A stretch of DNA of 51,166 nt from an uncultured Bacilli bacterium. Its GTDB lineage: Bacteria > Bacillota_I > Bacilli_A > RFN20 > CAG-449. The position numbers and the translations under genes were made by a program. The DNA is taken from the NCBI GenBank assembly GCA_947626895.1, contig CANQTY010000006.1, positions 1-51,166 on the forward strand, written 5' to 3'. Of the stretch, positions 9,680-18,226 are shown in pieces. Each line of letters starts with the position of its first letter. The first letter of the stretch is position 1. A model generated the notes under the pieces. That model made no database searches and was not told the DNA's origin. It saw only the letters and a program-made list of their open reading frames with translations.

Positions 9680-10261
9680 ATGAATTCAAATATTGAAATC
9701 GAAGCAAAAGTCCTGTTAACCGCGGAACAATATGATCTTTTAGTAAATCATTTAGGTTTAGATAAGTATCGTAAGGTACGTCAAACGAATTACTATATCG
9801 ATAGCAAAGAAAGAATTCTAAAGCATAATGATATTGCACTTCGTATTAGAGAAAAAGAAGATTTTATGCTTACCTTAAAAACTCCCTTAAGTGAGGGCTT
9901 ACTTGAAAAGAATCAGGTCATTTCCTGGAGAGAATATGAAAACTTTGAAAGAACCAACGTGTTTCCTACAGGTGATATCAAATTATTCTTAGAAATGTTA
10001 GGATTTAATCCTAATCAACTAGAAATCTTAGCTACTCTTCATACTGAACGGATTGAAATGAATGTTGAAGATGGTTTATTAAGTTTAGATAGAAATACCT
10101 ATTCAAACACAACAGATTATGAAATTGAAGTGGAAGCCTCTTCGATGGATCGTGCAGAAGAAATCTGCCGTAAAGTTCTTAGTGAAGTAGGTATTACGGA
10201 TTTTAAATTTAACACATTATCAAAGCAAAATCGTGCCATGAACGCACTAAATAAAGAATAA
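9680..10261 (+). CDS. CYTH domain protein (YjbK-like)
   Basis: NIEIEAKVLLT start (ExExK), RIREKEDFMLTLK, EIEVEA. Confidence 0.9.
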   Translation: MNSNIEIEAKVLLTAEQYDLLVNHLGLDKYRKVRQTNYYIDSKERILKHNDIALRIREKEDFMLTLKTPLSEGLLEKNQVISWREYENFERTNVFPTGDIKLFLEMLGFNPNQLEILATLHTERIEMNVEDGLLSLDRNTYSNTTDYEIEVEASSMDRAEEICRKVLSEVGITDFKFNTLSKQNRAMNALNKE

Positions 10262-10328
10262 CAAATCACAAGAAAAGAGAGGCTTATATGTCGACTCTTT
10301 TTTAGTAGGTAAAGATAAAAGTTTTATA

Positions 10329-10367
10329 AAAAAGCTATGGCTCAATAAATGGAATCCATAGCTTTTT
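10329..10367. terminator. Bidirectional intrinsic terminator between convergent genes
   Basis: AAAAAGCTATGG ... CCATAGCTTTTT 12-bp stem. Confidence 0.8.
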
Positions 10368-10391
10368 ATATGGAGATTACTATTGCTCTAA

Positions 10392-10865
10392 TTAAGCTTG
10401 TACAAAGTGAAATGTAGAAATCGATTGTGCTTCTACATTTGATAAACGAAAGGATGAAAATAAATTTTTCACCATTTCATTCATTTCCATGCCTGCATTT
10501 TGAACATTTGAAATACCATACTTTTCATCTAAAACGATGATCGTATCAATATGGAACATGTAAAAATAGGTTAATGCTCTAAAAAGAAGTTCTTTTCCTT
10601 CTTCCTCTTTATTCATATGGAGAAGACGGATAATTCCTTTTCCTTCGCTATTTTTTCCATATTGGATAAATCCAGTGATTTGTCCTTCAGTTTCAGAGAT
10701 AAAGACTCTTTCAAATGAAAAGATATCTTTATTAAATAATTCATCATCAAAATTTTGTTTACTACCTTGGAATCCTTTTTCCTCGAACCATTGATAAAGT
10801 GAAATTGAATTTGCTTTTGTAATTGCTTGTATCATAATTTCCTCCTTTACACTTTTTGTGTACAT
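10392..10865 (-). CDS. Hypothetical protein, possibly GNAT-like
   Basis: ORF with AGGAGG before internal Met (MIQAI, about 10835); weak acetyltransferase-like pattern. Confidence 0.5.
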   Translation of the reverse strand: MYTKSVKEEIMIQAITKANSISLYQWFEEKGFQGSKQNFDDELFNKDIFSFERVFISETEGQITGFIQYGKNSEGKGIIRLLHMNKEEEGKELLFRALTYFYMFHIDTIIVLDEKYGISNVQNAGMEMNEMVKNLFSSFRLSNVEAQSISTFHFVQA

Positions 10866-10916
10866 TAAGACTATAACATAAGTATGTTTTTTTATTCTCT
10901 ATTCCCTAATTTTGCT

Positions 10917-10967
10917 CTCTACTGCAATTCTTTATTTAGTAGAGTTGACTTTTCTGAACTCTACTAA
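10917..10967. promoter_or_regulatory. Operator-like array in divergent promoter region
   Basis: CTCTACT (10917), AGTAGAG (10938), CTCTACT (10959) at 21-bp intervals; perfect 11-bp dyad TTAGTAGAGTT/AACTCTACTAA with 10-nt spacer. Confidence 0.65.
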
Positions 10968-10987
10968 TGGTAGAAAGTGCAAAAACG

Positions 10988-11016
10988 TTGACAAATAAAT
11001 ATCAATTTTTTAATAT
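10988..11016 (+). promoter_or_regulatory. Sigma-A-type promoter for XRE regulator
   Basis: TTGACA - 17 nt - TAATAT, ending 7 nt before the ATG. Confidence 0.75.
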
Positions 11017-11022
11017 ATAGAC

Positions 11023-11688
11023 ATGGAAACGAATGAAAAAATTCAAGAAAAGGTATTAAAGACTATACCAAGAAATATTGCTTTGCTTCGTAAACAAAGT
11101 GGTATGACTCAATTAGAACTCGCAGAAAAACTAAATTATAGTGATAAAGCGATTTCTAAATGGGAAAGAGGTGAAGCTTTACCAGATATCATCGTGTTGA
11201 CCCAAATATCTGAATTTTTTGGTGTATCTTTAGATGATTTAGTACATTTAGATTTAAGTATAGCAAATGATGCGACTATAATTACGCGTGAAAAAAAGCA
11301 ACGTTCTATAGCCAACAAATGCATTATCGCTCTCATGTCCGCGGGTTTAGTTTGGCTTATTGCCACGGTTGTTTTTGCTTTAATTGAACTAATTATACCT
11401 AATCAAATTCCTTCTTTTTTAGCATTTATCTATGCCATTCCAGTTTCATTTATTGTTTTATTAGTATTTTCAGCAATATATCGCTTTCAACTCATCACAT
11501 TTATTTGTGTTTCAGTGCTAGTTTGGACTTTATTTACTTCTGTATTTGTCACAATGAATGTATTTATGCCGATTGATAATCTATGGATGTTATTTGTTAT
11601 CCCCGCGGCATTTCAAATTCTTGTCATCTTTTGGTTTTTAAGAAAACGTGTCGTTCATAAGAAAAAAGAAAGTAATGAAATAGAATAA
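11023..11688 (+). CDS. XRE-family helix-turn-helix regulator with C-terminal TM helices
   Basis: NIALLRKQSGMTQLELAEKLNYSDKAISKWERGEALP; four hydrophobic segments. Confidence 0.9.
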   Translation: METNEKIQEKVLKTIPRNIALLRKQSGMTQLELAEKLNYSDKAISKWERGEALPDIIVLTQISEFFGVSLDDLVHLDLSIANDATIITREKKQRSIANKCIIALMSAGLVWLIATVVFALIELIIPNQIPSFLAFIYAIPVSFIVLLVFSAIYRFQLITFICVSVLVWTLFTSVFVTMNVFMPIDNLWMLFVIPAAFQILVIFWFLRKRVVHKKKESNEIE

Positions 11689-11692
11689 TTTG

Positions 11693-11717
11693 ATAGGGAT
11701 ATTAAATCCCTATTTTT
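11693..11717. terminator. Intrinsic terminator
   Basis: ATAGGGAT-ATTAA-ATCCCTAT then T-tract. Confidence 0.75.
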
Positions 11718-12276
11718 AACGGTTGAATTCTTTTTTATAGACTTCTAACATCTGTTTAAAGCGATTGTAATGAACGATTTCTCTTTGTCTTAAAAAGAGT
11801 AATGGCTCGATTACATCTTCGTCACGTGATAAATCAATGAGATGTTCATAAGTTGCTCTTGCTTTTTCTTCCGCGGCCATATCTTCACTTAAATCCGCGA
11901 TGAAATCCCCAGTTGCGCCAATCCCTGTGACACTAAAATCTTGACCATTAGAGTCTGTCATGAAGATTTCTGCTCCATGGGTAGCAAAATGACCACCTAA
12001 TCCACCTTCTTCAAATTCACGTAGTGTTGCCCCGCGTGTTAATTGATAAAGCATGGTACAGATCATTTCTACATGGCTATATTCTTCTGTTCCTATGGAA
12101 GTTAATAAAGTTCTTCCTCTTTCATCTGGCATTGTGAAACGTTGGTTTAAATATCGTAATGCTGCGCCAAGTTCACCATAAGGGCCTCCATACTGAGTTA
12201 AGATATATTTAGCTAAGCGAACATCTTTCTTTTTAATATCAATCGGATAAGGCATTCTTTTTTGATAAGTATACAT
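11716..12276 (-). CDS. cotJC: CotJC-like manganese-catalase family protein
   Basis: YGGPYGELGAALRYLNQRF, GTEEYSHVEMI, AEEKARATYEHLI. Confidence 0.92.
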   Translation of the reverse strand: MYTYQKRMPYPIDIKKKDVRLAKYILTQYGGPYGELGAALRYLNQRFTMPDERGRTLLTSIGTEEYSHVEMICTMLYQLTRGATLREFEEGGLGGHFATHGAEIFMTDSNGQDFSVTGIGATGDFIADLSEDMAAEEKARATYEHLIDLSRDEDVIEPLLFLRQREIVHYNRFKQMLEVYKKEFNR

Positions 12277-12291
12277 AAAAATCCCCCTTAT

Positions 12292-12744
12292 TTAATTCAG
12301 TTTTAACCATACACTTGGGGTTAAAACATATGAAAATGTGCCATTTTTATCCTTGGCTTTGCTTGGTGTTAGGGTTTCAAATTTCTGTTGATATTCCTCG
12401 ATTAATTCATTGGCCTTTTTGGCATATTCCATGAATTTATCTAAGAGTCTTTTATCGCCTGGATAGATATCTAAATAAAGCTCTAAATCATGAGCCGCGG
12501 ATGTAAATGCTTGAATATTAAGCATTAATATATCTTGCTCTTTTTTGGCAGTTAATTTTACTGGTACATAGTTTTTATATCCTTTATATTCATCTCTAAA
12601 GGCATTTCCTTTTTCTAAAGCCTCATCTACTGGAAATAAAGCTTTTTCTTTATGATCAAGTTTTCCTTCATCCTTAGTATGTCTTATTTCTTCATCAGGA
12701 TAAGAAGGGACGAAAAACAACGGGCTATTCCCATAATAATACAT
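12292..12744 (-). CDS. CotJA-like/CotJB-like fusion protein
   Basis: LFPVDEALEKGNAFRDEYKGYKNY (CotJA-like) followed by IQAFTSAAHDLELYLDIYPGDKRLLDKF (CotJB-like); directly upstream of cotJC. Confidence 0.65.
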   Translation of the reverse strand: MYYYGNSPLFFVPSYPDEEIRHTKDEGKLDHKEKALFPVDEALEKGNAFRDEYKGYKNYVPVKLTAKKEQDILMLNIQAFTSAAHDLELYLDIYPGDKRLLDKFMEYAKKANELIEEYQQKFETLTPSKAKDKNGTFSYVLTPSVWLKLN

Positions 12745-12763
12745 TTAAAAATCCTCCTGGAAT

Positions 12764-12795
12764 AAAGTATGAGAAAAGTTTAAATTGCTTTATGC
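12764..12795 (-). promoter_or_regulatory. Sporulation-sigma-like promoter upstream of cotJ operon
   Basis: On minus strand GCATAAA - 17 nt - CATACTTT. Confidence 0.4.
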
Positions 12796-13071
12796 TCTTG
12801 CCTAGAGATGAGATGTCTTTCTTTTTATATACATATTTTAATTTTGGAGCAAAAAAGTTTTTAAAAAAGCAAAAGCATCAAAAAATGGATAAAAAAATAA
12901 TATTTTCTTAATAAAATATAAAAATATAGTTTCGAGAAAACGGTGTACATGTAAGTGAAGAAGAACAATTTAAATCATATTTTTTCTTAAAAATTGAAAT
13001 TGCACTAAATTTAGGCAAGAAACATGAATATCTTTTTTGTTTTTCGTGTTATAATGGTCTTGGAGAAAATT

Positions 13072-13443
13072 ATGAAAATACAAGAATCACAAGAAAATTA
13101 TTTAGAAAGAATCTTAATGATTAGCGAAGAAAAAGGAAAAGTTCGCGCAATTGATATTGCTACGTCCATGAATTTTTCTAAGCCTAGCGTTTCTATAGCT
13201 ATGAAAAAACTTCATGAAAATGGTTATATTCGGATTACGAAAGATTCTTATATTCTCTTAACTAAAAAAGGAAAAGAAATTGCTACACGAATTTATGAAC
13301 GTCATAAATTATTAACATCGATTTTGATTCATCTTGGAGTGCCCGTAGAAATTGCTAAAGAAGATGCATGTAGAATCGAACATGATCTTTCTAAAGAATC
13401 TTTCGAAGCAATTAAAATATATGCTTCAAAATTCATTCAATAA
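13072..13443 (+). CDS. DtxR/MntR-family metal-dependent transcriptional regulator
   Basis: ESQENYLERILMISEEKGKVRAIDIATSMNFSKPSVSIAMKKL; GGAG RBS before internal Met of the 13024 ORF. Confidence 0.88.
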   Translation: MKIQESQENYLERILMISEEKGKVRAIDIATSMNFSKPSVSIAMKKLHENGYIRITKDSYILLTKKGKEIATRIYERHKLLTSILIHLGVPVEIAKEDACRIEHDLSKESFEAIKIYASKFIQ

Positions 13444-14463
13444 ATCTTTTAAAAACTTTTGAAAACAAGTAGGGATAGCAACTTGATGATTAATTTCATC
13501 TTTAGTAAAGCTATCTTTTTTATTTTTAGGTGTTTTAATATAAACTAAATATCCCTTCATAAACCAAATGCGATGAGTAAAGATATGTTTTTGATCTTTT
13601 AACTCCTTAATTTCTTTAATTTTATATCCATCTTGAATAAGTATAGTTTCAACATCTTTTTGCAATAAATGACCATCAAAAATAAGAGGGCCAAACATGT
13701 TTTTTAATAAGCCATCTTCTTTTTTTAATAGATAATATTGTACCCCATCATATAAAAATACACATGTTTTATTTTCAATCTTCTTTTCTGTCTTACTTAT
13801 TTTTTTAGGATATTCATTTTGCAAAGAGAATAAATTTGCCTTACATTTTGTCTTCAAGGGACATTTTTCACATTGTATATTTTTTGAAGGTAGACAAAGA
13901 GTTTGACCTAGTTCCATGAATGATTCAATAAAATCACTTGCATTTTCATTATTCATATATTTCTCTAGTTCATATTTATATTTTAACTTCACTTTTTCTA
14001 AAGAAATATCTTCTTCATCAAGAAAAAATCTTGATAAAACTCTTAAAACATTTCCATCCACGGCAGCATAAGGTAAGTGATAACTTCTTGAAAGAATCGC
14101 TCCCGCGGTATAAACTCCAATTCCTGGTAATAATAAAGCTTTTTGATAATCTTTAGGGAATTCATCGTGGTATTCATTATGGATGATAAGCGCAGCCTTT
14201 TTTAAATTCATTACACGAGAATAATAACCAAGTCCCTCCCAAGCTTTCATTAAAACTTCATCTTGTGCATTTGCTAAAGCATCATAATTTGGAAATAACT
14301 TGATAAAGTTTAAATAATATGGGATAACGGTTTCAATTCTTGTCTGCTGGAGCATGATTTCACTTACATGAATTTCATATGGCGAAGGGTTATTTCTCCA
14401 AGGCAAATTTCTTTTTTCTTGACGAAACCAAATTAATAAATTATCTAATACATCGTTTAACAT
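13426..14463 (-). CDS. mutY: A/G-specific adenine glycosylase
   Basis: LPWRNNPSPYEIHVSEIMLQQTRIETV, LPGIGVYTAGAI, Cys cluster CxxCPLKTKC. Confidence 0.93.
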   Translation of the reverse strand: MLNDVLDNLLIWFRQEKRNLPWRNNPSPYEIHVSEIMLQQTRIETVIPYYLNFIKLFPNYDALANAQDEVLMKAWEGLGYYSRVMNLKKAALIIHNEYHDEFPKDYQKALLLPGIGVYTAGAILSRSYHLPYAAVDGNVLRVLSRFFLDEEDISLEKVKLKYKYELEKYMNNENASDFIESFMELGQTLCLPSKNIQCEKCPLKTKCKANLFSLQNEYPKKISKTEKKIENKTCVFLYDGVQYYLLKKEDGLLKNMFGPLIFDGHLLQKDVETILIQDGYKIKEIKELKDQKHIFTHRIWFMKGYLVYIKTPKNKKDSFTKDEINHQVAIPTCFQKFLKDLLNEF

Positions 14464-14470
14464 AGATTTT

Positions 14471-15457
14471 TTATTTTTCGAGGAAATCTTTTATAAGTGT
14501 AATGATTTCTTCATCAAAAACTTCATATAAAGAAGTATCAATATATTGCTTTTTAAATTCACTAAAATTAATGTTTTTTCCTTTTTTCATCTCATGAAAT
14601 TGATGATGCATCCTATTGCGGTATTCATTACAAGACGATGAATATAAAATGCCATTGTGTCCGCGTTTATCAATAGTAAAAACTTTGACATTTTCTAAGG
14701 GATGCTTTATGCAAATTTCCGCTAAAGAACAGGAATAAGGAACCACATGATCATCTAAAGAATGTAAAAAGAAATAGTGAATATTTTTAGTGTCTTGAAT
14801 GTTTAAATAAACTTCATCTTTTTTAATAGGATGAGCAAGAGTTTCAAATAGATTCATCCAGGGCATTAAACACCATTTTAAAAATTTAGGAATCCTATTC
14901 ATAGATGTTTTATTTAATATTTCTTTACGATCTTTAAATCCTGAAAAAGCGATTACTTTTTTTACTTTTTCTTTATATTCTTTAGATAACATGGTGATGG
15001 AATACGCGCCTAGAGAATGACCAATTAAAACGATTTCTTCATATTCATCCCATGTATTAATTTCTTTTAAGATGACTTTTAAATCTTCGACAGCTTGATA
15101 TAAAGATTTAATTCCCTTTCCAGAAGATTTTCCTGCACCAGTACCATCAAAAGTAAATACGCTATAACCTTCTTGATATAATCTTTCATAAATTGTCATG
15201 TAATTTTTATGTTCAGAAAGTAATCCGTGTGCAAATATAATGAGTTTATTTGAATTTTTATTTTCATATAGATAGCCTTTTAAATATCCTTTTTTATTTG
15301 AAAATGTATATTCTTTTTCATTTAAAAATGTACCTCTATCTTCTTTATTAATAAAATGAAATTCAAAGATTTTCTTATAGGAAATTCGCGCTAAAACAAA
15401 GGTAATAAAAAGAAATATAAGAATAACAATCAAAGGAATAAAATAAAGAAAAATCAT
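14471..15457 (-). CDS. Membrane-anchored alpha/beta hydrolase
   Basis: IIFAHGLLSEHKNYM, LIGHSLGAYS, N-terminal TM. Confidence 0.88.
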   Translation of the reverse strand: MIFLYFIPLIVILIFLFITFVLARISYKKIFEFHFINKEDRGTFLNEKEYTFSNKKGYLKGYLYENKNSNKLIIFAHGLLSEHKNYMTIYERLYQEGYSVFTFDGTGAGKSSGKGIKSLYQAVEDLKVILKEINTWDEYEEIVLIGHSLGAYSITMLSKEYKEKVKKVIAFSGFKDRKEILNKTSMNRIPKFLKWCLMPWMNLFETLAHPIKKDEVYLNIQDTKNIHYFFLHSLDDHVVPYSCSLAEICIKHPLENVKVFTIDKRGHNGILYSSSCNEYRNRMHHQFHEMKKGKNINFSEFKKQYIDTSLYEVFDEEIITLIKDFLEK

Positions 15458-15504
15458 AACTAACCTCTTTAAAATCTTAAATTCTTTTCATATAGATTTC
15501 AAGT

Positions 15505-16059
15505 TTAGTGAATAAAGGATTCGACTAGAATTTTAATACCAATGGCAATTAAAATGATTCCTCCAAGAATCGTTGCTTTATTTTTTAATAGATTACCAAA
15601 TTTCTTTCCTAAAAACAATGCAAGTAAGGAAAGAGCGAAGGTGATTAAAGCAATAATTAAAAAGGCAACAAGAGCCTCACTATAAGATTTACCAACATAG
15701 ATGAGTCCAGCAGTTAAAGCATCAATTGAAGTAGCAATTGCTTGTATAAATAAGGCACTGAATGATGTTTTTAAATCTTCTTCTTTTTTTATAAAAGATT
15801 CAACAATCATTTTACCTCCAATGAAAAGCAAAAGGAAAAAGCCAATCCAAGGAATATATTGAAGTAAAGTCTCTGAAAAGAATGAGCCAGCGACAAAGCC
15901 TATAAAAGGCATAATTCCTTGAAAAAAGCCAAATAAAAAAGCGATGAAAAACATCTTTTGTATTTTCATTTCTTTTTCAATCATACCGTCTGTCATAGAT
16001 ACACTTGATGCATCCATAGCTAATCCGACACCTAAGAAAATAGTTTGTAAAATGTCCAT
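15505..16059 (-). CDS. mntP: Manganese efflux pump MntP
   Basis: GLAMDASSVSMTDGM, TSIDALTAGLIY; GGAG RBS before internal Met. Confidence 0.85.
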   Translation of the reverse strand: MDILQTIFLGVGLAMDASSVSMTDGMIEKEMKIQKMFFIAFLFGFFQGIMPFIGFVAGSFFSETLLQYIPWIGFFLLLFIGGKMIVESFIKKEEDLKTSFSALFIQAIATSIDALTAGLIYVGKSYSEALVAFLIIALITFALSLLALFLGKKFGNLLKNKATILGGIILIAIGIKILVESFIH

Positions 16060-16069
16060 CCTTTTCTCC

Positions 16070-16095
16070 AAAAAAATCTAGGCACTATGCCTAGA
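16070..16095 (-). terminator. Intrinsic terminator in the mntP leader
   Basis: Minus strand TCTAGGCA-TAG-TGCCTAGA followed by T7, then GGAG RBS. Confidence 0.8.
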
Positions 16096-16151
16096 TACTC
16101 ATGAAATATAACTAAACATGAGATTTAAATATCATAACTAATACGTCATTT

Positions 16152-16814
16152 CTAAGCATCTACTAAAGAGTTAGAGAATTTAAGAATTTGAGATTGTTTT
16201 CCAAATACAAAGATTCGATCTCCTGCCATGATGACATCTGTCGCCTTAGGTGCAATCGATTGATTCTTTCTGCGAATTAAAATGATGTTAACACCAAATC
16301 TATTACGGGAATCTAAATCAATAATAGAAATCTCTTGCATGTGTTCAGGCGTGGTGACTTCAACGATAGAAAATTCATTGGTTAAATTAAAGAAATCGAC
16401 AAAGTTATCATTAATAATACGGTTTCCTAATCGAATACCCGCAAGTTTTTGGGGTGAAAAGATATCTGTAGCTCCAAGTTTTTCTAAAATAGGAAGATAA
16501 CGATCATTATCACAACGAACAGTTATTTTTTTAACTCCTAGATTCTTTAAATTGACGAGTGTTAAAATAGTATCTTCTAAGTCTGTCCCAAAGCAGATAA
16601 TTGCATGATCAATATTTTCAATTCCAATACTTTTTAATGCTTCCTCATTTGTTGCTTGAAGAATAAAACATTGATTGATAAATTTCGTTGCTTTTTCTAC
16701 TTGCTCCTCGACAGAATCAACTGCGATGATATTATCCGTATATTTAGATAATTCCTCGACTAAAGCTAAACCAAAGCTTCCTAAACCAATAACCGCAAAA
16801 CTTTTTTTCATCAT
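16152..16814 (-). CDS. K+ uptake regulatory subunit (KtrA/TrkA, RCK domains)
   Basis: FAVIGLGSFGLALVEEL Rossmann; TrkA-C-like C-terminus. Confidence 0.93.
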   Translation of the reverse strand: MMKKSFAVIGLGSFGLALVEELSKYTDNIIAVDSVEEQVEKATKFINQCFILQATNEEALKSIGIENIDHAIICFGTDLEDTILTLVNLKNLGVKKITVRCDNDRYLPILEKLGATDIFSPQKLAGIRLGNRIINDNFVDFFNLTNEFSIVEVTTPEHMQEISIIDLDSRNRFGVNIILIRRKNQSIAPKATDVIMAGDRIFVFGKQSQILKFSNSLVDA

Positions 16815-16820
16815 AGCCTC

Positions 16821-18155
16821 CTAACCGATGATAATTTTTTCTTCTACATACCTTACTGGATCATCGCTCGTAGCGAAGGCATGTCGATTTAATAAAGAGA
16901 TAAATGTAATTGGACCTAAACGACCAAAATACATTAAGACACATAATAAGAGTTTGGAACCCCAAGATAATTCAGGGGTAATTCCTAAAGATGTTCCCAC
17001 TGTAGCAAAAGCAGAAACGGATTCAAATAATACATCTTTAAAAGGAATATTCACTTCTATAATCATAATAATTGTTGACATAATTAAGACAAAAGCAAAA
17101 GCAACAACAGCAAGAACAAAGGCCTTAAATATCGATTCATTAGAGATTTCTCGATAATGAGAATGAGTTCTTTTATTACCAAAAGCAAAACTTAATACAG
17201 CTTTGACCATGGTATATAAAGAAGTTGTCTTAATACCACCTGCACATGAAGAAGGAGATCCTCCAATAAACATAATAAACATTAAAATCATTAGGGATGC
17301 ATTTCTTAAGCTTGCCATATCCACGGTATAAAATCCCGCGGTTCTAGCAAAGATTGTTTGTAAAATTGCATCAGACCAGGAAATCGTATCCCAATTAGTA
17401 AACTTAGTAAGTAAAGAACCTATCACTAAAATTAGGAATGTGGCCTTAAAAACAATCTTTGTATGAAGTGAAAGTTTTTTTAAGCTTCTTTTTTGTAAAA
17501 CATCGAAAATACAAACAAATCCCAAACCTCCAAAAATAATGAGAATAGAGGTAGAAAACATCAATAAGAAATTATCCTTATACATCGATAAAGAAGCATT
17601 TCCAAAGATATCAAATCCCGCATTGTTAAAGGAACTACATGCGTGAAAAAGACTATATGGGATAGCATTTAAAGGATCGAATCCTAATTGTAATAAAGCA
17701 AAATAATTTAATATAGCTCCAAATAATTGAATGGTAAAAGAGGTTAAGACAATCTTTTTAACTAAAGGGAGCATATTGGCATAGGAATTTTGATTTAGTG
17801 CTTCTTTTAATAAGACACTTGTAGAAATTCCTATCTTTTTTCCTAACATGGAAAAGAAAAACATGAAGATAGTAACAAATCCTAAGCCTCCAACTTCCAT
17901 TAAAAAGACTAAGACGACATGTCCAAAGGGCGAAAATAAATCTGAAACAGGAATGGGTGTAGATACAAGTCCTGTAACACATACCGCGGAAGTAGAAATA
18001 AATAAAGAATCCACAAAAGAAATGCTGTTTCCATTCTTTAATGAAATTGGTAATAAAAGTAATATTGTACCAATTAAAATTAAAATTAAAAAGCTCGATA
18101 AAAGAAGAAGAAATGGCGTAAGTTTTTTCTTAGATTGCTTTTTTAACTTCAACAT
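16821..18155 (-). CDS. K+ uptake channel subunit (KtrB/TrkH)
   Basis: SAVCVTGLV, GGSPSSCAGGIKTTSL, SAFATVGTSLG. Confidence 0.93.
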   Translation of the reverse strand: MLKLKKQSKKKLTPFLLLLSSFLILILIGTILLLLPISLKNGNSISFVDSLFISTSAVCVTGLVSTPIPVSDLFSPFGHVVLVFLMEVGGLGFVTIFMFFFSMLGKKIGISTSVLLKEALNQNSYANMLPLVKKIVLTSFTIQLFGAILNYFALLQLGFDPLNAIPYSLFHACSSFNNAGFDIFGNASLSMYKDNFLLMFSTSILIIFGGLGFVCIFDVLQKRSLKKLSLHTKIVFKATFLILVIGSLLTKFTNWDTISWSDAILQTIFARTAGFYTVDMASLRNASLMILMFIMFIGGSPSSCAGGIKTTSLYTMVKAVLSFAFGNKRTHSHYREISNESIFKAFVLAVVAFAFVLIMSTIIMIIEVNIPFKDVLFESVSAFATVGTSLGITPELSWGSKLLLCVLMYFGRLGPITFISLLNRHAFATSDDPVRYVEEKIIIG

Positions 18156-18226
18156 CTTTTTCTCCTTTCTTAACGACTTCTTATTTTATCACGATTAAAT
18201 TTTAAAAAGAACAAGTATAAATATCT

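Noticed and set aside
16828-17157. 109-aa plus-strand ORF
   Set aside because: Antisense to ktrB/trkH; composition mirrors the real gene
17848-18198. 116-aa plus-strand ORF
   Set aside because: Antisense to ktrB/trkH
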